From NCBI GenBank assembly GCA_027296045.1, contig JAPUJS010000323.1, positions 1 to 10,240 on the forward strand: a DNA stretch of 10,240 bases, in the 5' to 3' direction. The stretch comes from a bacterium. GTDB lineage: Bacteria > Latescibacterota > UBA2968. The notes under the pieces were generated by a model. The model was given only the letters and a program-made list of their open reading frames with translations. It searched no databases and had not been told where the DNA came from. The position numbers were made by a program, and so were the translations under genes. Of the stretch, positions 5,950 through 10,240 are shown in pieces; within the stretch, counting starts at the first letter, position 1, and every line of letters starts with the position of its first letter.

Positions 5950-7860
5950 ATGGCAACGGCAACAAAATCTCGCAGCAAAAAAACCAAATCCCAACTGGAT
6001 CTCCTGATGCCCGTCAACGGAAACGGCCAGAAGGCCACCTCCCGGTCCAACGGCAAGGGCGCCTCGCACAACTACGATGAGAGCAAGGTCAAAACCCTCT
6101 CGTCCCTCGAACACATCCGGTTGCGCACCGGCATGTACGTCGGCCGCCTGGGCAACGGCTCCGACCCCGACGATGGCATCTACATCCTCTTAAAGGAAGT
6201 CGTGGACAACGCCATTGACGAATTCATCTCGGGCTACGGCAGAAAAATCGACATTACCATTCACAAAGACGGGCACGCCAAAGTCCGCGACTACGGCCGG
6301 GGCATTCCCCTCGGCAAAATTGTCGAATGCGTCTCGGTCATCAACACCGGCGCCAAATACAACGACGACGTCTTCCAGTTCTCCGTGGGCCTCAACGGCG
6401 TGGGCCTCAAAGCCGTCAACGCCCTGTCCACCCACTTCCGCATCGTCGCCTATCGAGCTGGCAAATATGCCGAAGCCATCTTCTCACAGGGTAAGCTTCT
6501 AAAAGAGAAAAAAGGTCGCGCTTCCGGCGAGCTCGACGGCACCTATGTCGAATTTTTGCCCGACCCCGAAATCTTCGACGAATTCGAATTCAACCCCGAC
6601 TACGTCGAGCGCCGCATGTGGAACTACGCCTGCCTCAACAGCGGCCTCGCCCTGGTCTTTAACAAAAAGCGCTTTGTTTCCAAAAGGGGCCTCCTGGACT
6701 TCCTCACACGCGAAGTCGGCGACTCGGCCCTTTACGAACCGGCCTACTACAAGAGCCAGTATCTCGAATTCTCCTTCACCCACACCTCCAACTACGGCGA
6801 AACCCTCTTCTCCTTCGTCAACGGCCAGTACACCGCCGACGGCGGCACCCATCAAAGCGCCTACCGCGAAGGTATCCTCAAAGGCATCAACGAATACTTC
6901 AAAAAGAACTACTCCGGCGTTGACGTGCGCGAGTCCATCTCGGGTGCCGTGGCCGTCAAACTCAAAGACCCCGTTTTCGAATCCCAGACCAAAAACAAAC
7001 TGGGCAACAACGATGTGCGCGGCTGGATCGTCTCCGAAGTCCGCTCCGCTGTGGTCGATTTCCTCCACAAAAACACGGCCACTGCCAAAAAGATCCAGGC
7101 CAAAATCACCCAGAACGAGCGCTTGCGCAAAGACCTGGCCGCCGTCAAAAAAGAAGCCAAAGAGGCCGCTCGTCGCATCGCCATCAAAATTCCTCACTTC
7201 AAAGACAGCAAATACCACCTGGGTCAGAAAAAATACGGTGACGACTCCACCATCTTTATCACCGAGGGTCCCTCGGCCGCCGGTTCCATGGTCACCGCCC
7301 GCGATCCCCTGACCCAGGCCATCTTCGGACTCAAGGGCGTGCCCTTAAACGTCTTCGGCAAAACCAAAGCCGCCATTTACAAAAACGAAGAGTTCTACAA
7401 CCTCATGATGGCCCTCGGCATCGAAGACGGCATCGAAAACCTCCGCTTCAACAAAGTCGTCATCGCCACCGACGCCGACTACGACGGCTTCCACATCCGC
7501 AACCTCCTCATGACCTTTTTCCTCACCTTCTTCGAAGACGTCGTACTCGCCGGCCACGTCTATATCCTCGAGACTCCCCTCTTCCGGGTCCGCAACAGCA
7601 AAGAAACCCGTTACTGCTATTCAGAACGGGAACGCAACCGGGCCCTCGAAGAAATCCGAAGCCCCGAAGTCACCCGCTTCAAGGGTCTCGGCGAAATCTC
7701 CCCCAAGGAATTTGGCCAGTTCATTGGCCCGGATATGCGCCTCATCAAAATCAACATCAAATCCATCCACGGCATTGCCGACACCCTGAACTTCTACATG
7801 GGCAAAAACACGCCAGATCGCCGCGAGTACATCATGGAAAACTTGATCAGCGATATTTAA
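5950..7860 (+). CDS. parE: DNA topoisomerase IV subunit B (ParE), Bacteroidetes/Chlamydiae type
   Basis: This 636-residue protein is the ATPase subunit of a type IIA topoisomerase. It captures and passes a DNA segment while ParC cuts the other. After a ~48-residue hydrophilic, lysine-rich extension comes the GHKL ATPase: EVVDNAIDEF (83-92, with E83 and N87), DYGRGIP (114-120) and GLNGVGLKAVNALS (148-161). The transducer domain follows. The TOPRIM domain starts at ITEGPSAAGS (437-446) and includes TDADYDGFHI (507-516), whose acidic residues bind Mg2+. FKGLGEISPKEF (577-588) is the usual C-terminal signature. Motif wording and length match the ParE group of Bacteroidetes and relatives more than proteobacterial GyrB, and no GyrB-type insert is present. 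Oddly, the usual EGDSA is EGPSA, with Pro at 441. ATG 5950 is supported by AAAGGA upstream. parC follows after 45 bases, so the two are one operon. A second gyrase B paralogue elsewhere is expected. Confidence 0.9.
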   Translation: MATATKSRSKKTKSQLDLLMPVNGNGQKATSRSNGKGASHNYDESKVKTLSSLEHIRLRTGMYVGRLGNGSDPDDGIYILLKEVVDNAIDEFISGYGRKIDITIHKDGHAKVRDYGRGIPLGKIVECVSVINTGAKYNDDVFQFSVGLNGVGLKAVNALSTHFRIVAYRAGKYAEAIFSQGKLLKEKKGRASGELDGTYVEFLPDPEIFDEFEFNPDYVERRMWNYACLNSGLALVFNKKRFVSKRGLLDFLTREVGDSALYEPAYYKSQYLEFSFTHTSNYGETLFSFVNGQYTADGGTHQSAYREGILKGINEYFKKNYSGVDVRESISGAVAVKLKDPVFESQTKNKLGNNDVRGWIVSEVRSAVVDFLHKNTATAKKIQAKITQNERLRKDLAAVKKEAKEAARRIAIKIPHFKDSKYHLGQKKYGDDSTIFITEGPSAAGSMVTARDPLTQAIFGLKGVPLNVFGKTKAAIYKNEEFYNLMMALGIEDGIENLRFNKVVIATDADYDGFHIRNLLMTFFLTFFEDVVLAGHVYILETPLFRVRNSKETRYCYSERERNRALEEIRSPEVTRFKGLGEISPKEFGQFIGPDMRLIKINIKSIHGIADTLNFYMGKNTPDRREYIMENLISDI

Positions 7861-7905
7861 TCACCCATTCCCTCACCCTGCCGGGAGACAGGAGAGAGGA
7901 GAAAC

Positions 7906-9810
7906 ATGGCCTACGCAGACACCTTATTTGATCGCTATTATCTCGCATTCACCTCCTATGTGATCAAAGACCGCGCCATTCCCGAAATCAACGACGGCCT
8001 CAAGCCCGTCCAGCGGCGCATCCTGTATACCCTCTTTGAACTCGACGACGGCAAATACCACAAAGCCGCCAACGTCGTCGGCCAGACCATGCGTTACCAC
8101 CCCCACGGAGACCAATCCATCTTTGGCGCCATGGTCACCCTGGCCAACAAAGACATGTTCATCGACAAACAGGGCAACTTTGGCTCCATCCTCACTGGCG
8201 ATGAAGCCTCAGCCCCGCGTTATATCGAATGTCGGCTGACGCCGCTTGCCCGGGAAGTGCTCTACAACCCCGACATCACCGAATACGTCGACTCCTACGA
8301 CGGCCGCAACAAAGAGCCTGTTTCCTTCCCGGCCAAAATTCCCGTCCTCCTTGCCCTGGGCACCGAAGGCATCGCCCCTGGCATGACGACCCGCGTCTTG
8401 CCCCACAACCTCATCGAACTCCTGAAAGCCCAGATCGCCTGCCTCAAAGGCCAGGAGTTCCACATCCTCCCGGACTTCCCCACCGGCGGCTTTGTCGACG
8501 TCACCGAATACAACGACGGCAACGGGAAGGTCCTCGTTCGCGCCAAGCTCGACACCAAAGATCCCAAGCGCATTGTCGTCCGCGAACTGCCCTACGGATC
8601 TACCACCGAAAGCCTCATCAACTCCATTGAAGCGGCCGCCAAAAAGGACAAACTGAAAATCGCCGGCATCTCCGACTATACCGCCGAGGAAGTCGAAGTC
8701 GAAATCCGCCTCGCCAGGGGCGTCAAAACCCAGGACACGATCGACGCCCTCTACGCCTTTACCGACTGCGAATCGTCCATCACCACCAGCCTCCTGGTCA
8801 TCAAAGACAGCCGCCCCGCCATTTTGTCCGTCACCGAGGTCGTCCAGCACAACACCGAGCGCCTCGTCGACATCCTCCAGGCCGAACTCAAGCTCGAACG
8901 GAGTCGTCTCAACAAACGCCTCCACGCCAAGACCCTGGAACAGATTTTTATTGAAAACCGGATCTACAAAGAGATCGAAGAAGTCAAAGACCCAAAAAAG
9001 ATTGACGCTGCGATCTTAAAAGGCTTCAAGCCCTTCCAATCCAAGATCCGCCGCGAGATCACCCCTGAAGATCTCGACACCCTGCTCAAAATCCCCATCC
9101 GTCGGATTTCCCGCTACGACATCGACCGGTCCAACCAGGAAATGAAAGACATCCGTGTCCGGGTGCGGGAACTCAAAGAGCACCTGGACAATCTGAAGAC
9201 CTACGCCATTGGCTTCCTGGAAGGCCTTATCAAAAAATACAAAGACCAATACCCCCGTCGCACCCAGGTCGGGTCCTTCGACCAGGTCGACGTCCGGGAA
9301 GCCGCCCAGCGCAACCTCAAGCTCAAATACGACAAGCGCACTGGCTATCTGGGCTACGGCGTCAGCGGTGGGACCACCCTCTTCGATGTCTCGGCTTACG
9401 ACCGGGTCCTCGTCATTCGCAAAAACGGCACCTACTCCCTTTCGGATGCACCCGAAAAACTCTTTGTGGACAAAGGCATGCTCCACTGCGGCTTTATCGA
9501 TCCCAACCTTGTCTATACCGTGATCTACCGCGACAAAAAGGGCGACTACCCCTGCATCAAACGCTGCAAGCTCGAAAAATTCATCCTCAATCGGGGCTAC
9601 GAACTGGTCCCCGAAGGATGCCGGATCCTGGCCTTCACAACCGACCCCAATATCAAAATTGAGGTCAGCTTTAAACCCAAGCCCAGGGTCAGAATCTTAG
9701 AAGAAGAATTCAACGCTGCCGACTATGCGGTCCGCGGCAACCGGGCCCAAGGCATCCGATTGGCAACCCGAGAAGTCAAGGGAGTGAAGCTGGTATCCCA
9801 AGAAGCATAG
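7906..9810 (+). CDS. parC: DNA topoisomerase IV subunit A (ParC), short Bacteroidetes/Chlamydiae-like form
   Basis: This 634-residue protein is the DNA-cleaving subunit. The breakage-reunion domain begins at once. DGLKPVQRRIL (30-40) and MRYHPHGDQS (62-71) lead to the catalytic tyrosine Y106 with R105 in APRYIE (103-108). GTEGIAPGMTT matches the conserved loop that kinks DNA. A coiled-coil gate follows, and from about residue 450 a divergent C-terminal domain replaces the long beta-pinwheel of gyrase. There is no GyrA-box (QRRGGKG), which argues against gyrase. The tail VRGNRAQGIRLATREVKGVKL resembles the end of Bacteroidetes-type ParC. The protein is shorter than the ~900-residue form of that phylum. 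At the quinolone site, the E. coli GyrA Ser83 and Asp87 positions are Q70 and G74. ATG 7906 is preceded by GAGAGGAG. It is translated together with parE and ends 31 bases before a strong hairpin. Confidence 0.9.
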   Translation: MAYADTLFDRYYLAFTSYVIKDRAIPEINDGLKPVQRRILYTLFELDDGKYHKAANVVGQTMRYHPHGDQSIFGAMVTLANKDMFIDKQGNFGSILTGDEASAPRYIECRLTPLAREVLYNPDITEYVDSYDGRNKEPVSFPAKIPVLLALGTEGIAPGMTTRVLPHNLIELLKAQIACLKGQEFHILPDFPTGGFVDVTEYNDGNGKVLVRAKLDTKDPKRIVVRELPYGSTTESLINSIEAAAKKDKLKIAGISDYTAEEVEVEIRLARGVKTQDTIDALYAFTDCESSITTSLLVIKDSRPAILSVTEVVQHNTERLVDILQAELKLERSRLNKRLHAKTLEQIFIENRIYKEIEEVKDPKKIDAAILKGFKPFQSKIRREITPEDLDTLLKIPIRRISRYDIDRSNQEMKDIRVRVRELKEHLDNLKTYAIGFLEGLIKKYKDQYPRRTQVGSFDQVDVREAAQRNLKLKYDKRTGYLGYGVSGGTTLFDVSAYDRVLVIRKNGTYSLSDAPEKLFVDKGMLHCGFIDPNLVYTVIYRDKKGDYPCIKRCKLEKFILNRGYELVPEGCRILAFTTDPNIKIEVSFKPKPRVRILEEEFNAADYAVRGNRAQGIRLATREVKGVKLVSQEA

Positions 9811-9840
9811 CTAAATTTTGCATGAAGGATTGGAATACGA

Positions 9841-9878
9841 GAGGGCCGGTTCTGCTGAGAACCGGCCCTCCAAATTTC
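9841..9878 (+). terminator. Hairpin terminator after parC
   Basis: GAGGGCCGGTTCT (9841-9853) and its perfect complement at 9858-9870 form a 13-bp GC-rich stem with a GCTG loop, 31 bases past the parC stop. The tail CAAATTTCT is only weakly T-rich, so release may be helped by Rho, but the position and stem strength make it the end of the parE-parC operon. Confidence 0.75.
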
Positions 9879-10053
9879 TATCGGCAGCATTTTCGCCTTC
9901 AAAGCCATGCAAGAAATGATGGGACGATGTGCGACCGATCTGATCATCGTCTGGTGCCTCCCTCAATTTCTACAAAATCGTACACGGCACCATCACGCGA
10001 AAACGGGTGCAGTTGCGTAAAATCCTCGAATCATAGGGTTCTTAAAATACGAC
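9879..10053. other. Intergenic stretch between the parC terminator and the acetyltransferase
   Basis: No convincing coding frame, promoter or RNA is visible. There are two short imperfect stems, GACGATG (9923-9929) against CATCGTC (9945-9951), and GGTGCC (9953-9958) against GGCACC (9986-9991), both too short to call. The sequence near 10041-10050 is AT-rich and may hold the start signals of the next gene. Confidence 0.5.
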
Positions 10054-10240
10054 GTGGAAATCCTGACCGAAAGACTCCGCCTGCGAGATTTTAAGCCCGA
10101 AGACCTGGACGCGTTTTACTGCTACCAGAACGACCCCCGGTATCTGGAACATTACCCGTATTCCGAAATCAGTCGGACAAAAATTCAGAATCTGATGGAG
10201 AAATTTATTGTCTGGTCGGAGGACCAGCCCCGATTCAAAT
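10054..10240 (+). CDS. GNAT-family N-acetyltransferase (RimJ/RimL-like), N-terminal part, runs off the window
   Basis: From GTG 10054 the frame is open to the right edge, giving 62 residues. It begins with VEILTERLRLRDFKPEDLDA, the classic opening of Acetyltransf_3 proteins, where the first strand T-ERL-LR is followed by the helix after P-ED. HYPYSEIS follows near residue 32. These enzymes move an acetyl group from acetyl-CoA to an amine on a protein N-terminus or small molecule; the acetyl-CoA-binding part lies beyond the window, so the substrate is unknown. No ATG is available between the upstream in-frame stop near 10016 and this GTG. No good Shine-Dalgarno is seen, so the start is uncertain by a few codons. 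It is probably transcribed separately, since a strong hairpin separates it from parC. Confidence 0.75.
   Translation, partial: MEILTERLRLRDFKPEDLDAFYCYQNDPRYLEHYPYSEISRTKIQNLMEKFIVWSEDQPRFK

Noticed and set aside
6499..7218. Minus-strand open frame inside parE, and similar ones inside parC (8209-8925)
   Set aside because: Low-complexity Phe/Val/Gly/Asp composition caused by C-rich third positions opposite them. Topoisomerase motifs occupy the plus strand throughout.
7861..7905. Possible repeat remnant (CCCTCACCC...GGGAGA) between parE and parC
   Set aside because: Too short and imperfect to call a repeat. The purine-rich part is explained by the parC ribosome-binding site.
7906..9810. GyrA as the identity of the parC gene
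   Set aside because: There is no GyrA-box, the C-terminal domain is short and divergent, and it is paired directly with a ParE-type subunit of the Bacteroidetes/Chlamydiae style.
9923..9991. Short stems GACGATG/CATCGTC and GGTGCC/GGCACC as a possible structured RNA
   Set aside because: Stems are 6-7 bp with long loops, and there is no T-run, promoter or recognisable RNA family.

Overview
This window looks like a piece of chromosome from an uncultured, free-living or environmental bacterium of moderate GC content. No rRNA, tRNA, CRISPR array, transposase or phage gene is visible. The strongest taxonomic hint is the topoisomerase pair at the right. It is of the Bacteroidetes/Chlamydiae type of topoisomerase IV (DYGRGIP and GLNGVG motifs in ParE, a short divergent C-terminal domain in ParC). 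Together with a PhyH-type dioxygenase, a sulfotransferase and a receiver-linked nucleotide cyclase, this fits FCB-related candidate phyla such as Latescibacterota or Poribacteria. The placement is inference, not something the sequence proves.

Left block, minus strand (1-3346). Reading leftward from about 3346, the order is: a response-regulator/class III nucleotide cyclase (2198-3346), a truncated receiver-domain remnant (1921-2139), a PAPS-type sulfotransferase broken by a frameshift (649-1912), and the N-terminal half of a GPH/MFS sugar-cation symporter that runs off the window (1-645). Gaps are 58, 8 and 3 bases, so the genes could be co-transcribed. Two of the four are damaged. The sulfotransferase frameshift is explained exactly by a 13-base insertion that completes a perfect 16-bp palindrome.

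Divergent control region (3347-3565). A perfect 9-bp inverted repeat sits between and over back-to-back candidate promoters, one for the cyclase (leftward) and one for the dioxygenase (rightward). It is the best operator candidate in the window.

Right block, plus strand (3566-10240). A PhyH-family Fe(II)/2-oxoglutarate dioxygenase (3566-4387) is followed by a stand-alone MetE C-terminal-like zinc methyltransferase (4472-5587). Next comes a noncoding stretch with a possible 32-codon ORF, a weak terminator and a good sigma70-like promoter. Then come parE (5950-7860) and parC (7906-9810), an evident two-gene operon ending in a 13-bp-stem hairpin, and the start of a GNAT acetyltransferase (10054 onward, partial).

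Functionally, ParE and ParC form the heterotetrameric topoisomerase IV that decatenates chromosomes. The dioxygenase and methyltransferase may share a small-molecule pathway, but nothing in the sequence names the substrate. I see no new multi-gene system here. The most informative points are the templated frameshift, the unusual substrate-pocket residues of the cyclase, and non-canonical quinolone-pocket residues in both topoisomerase subunits.
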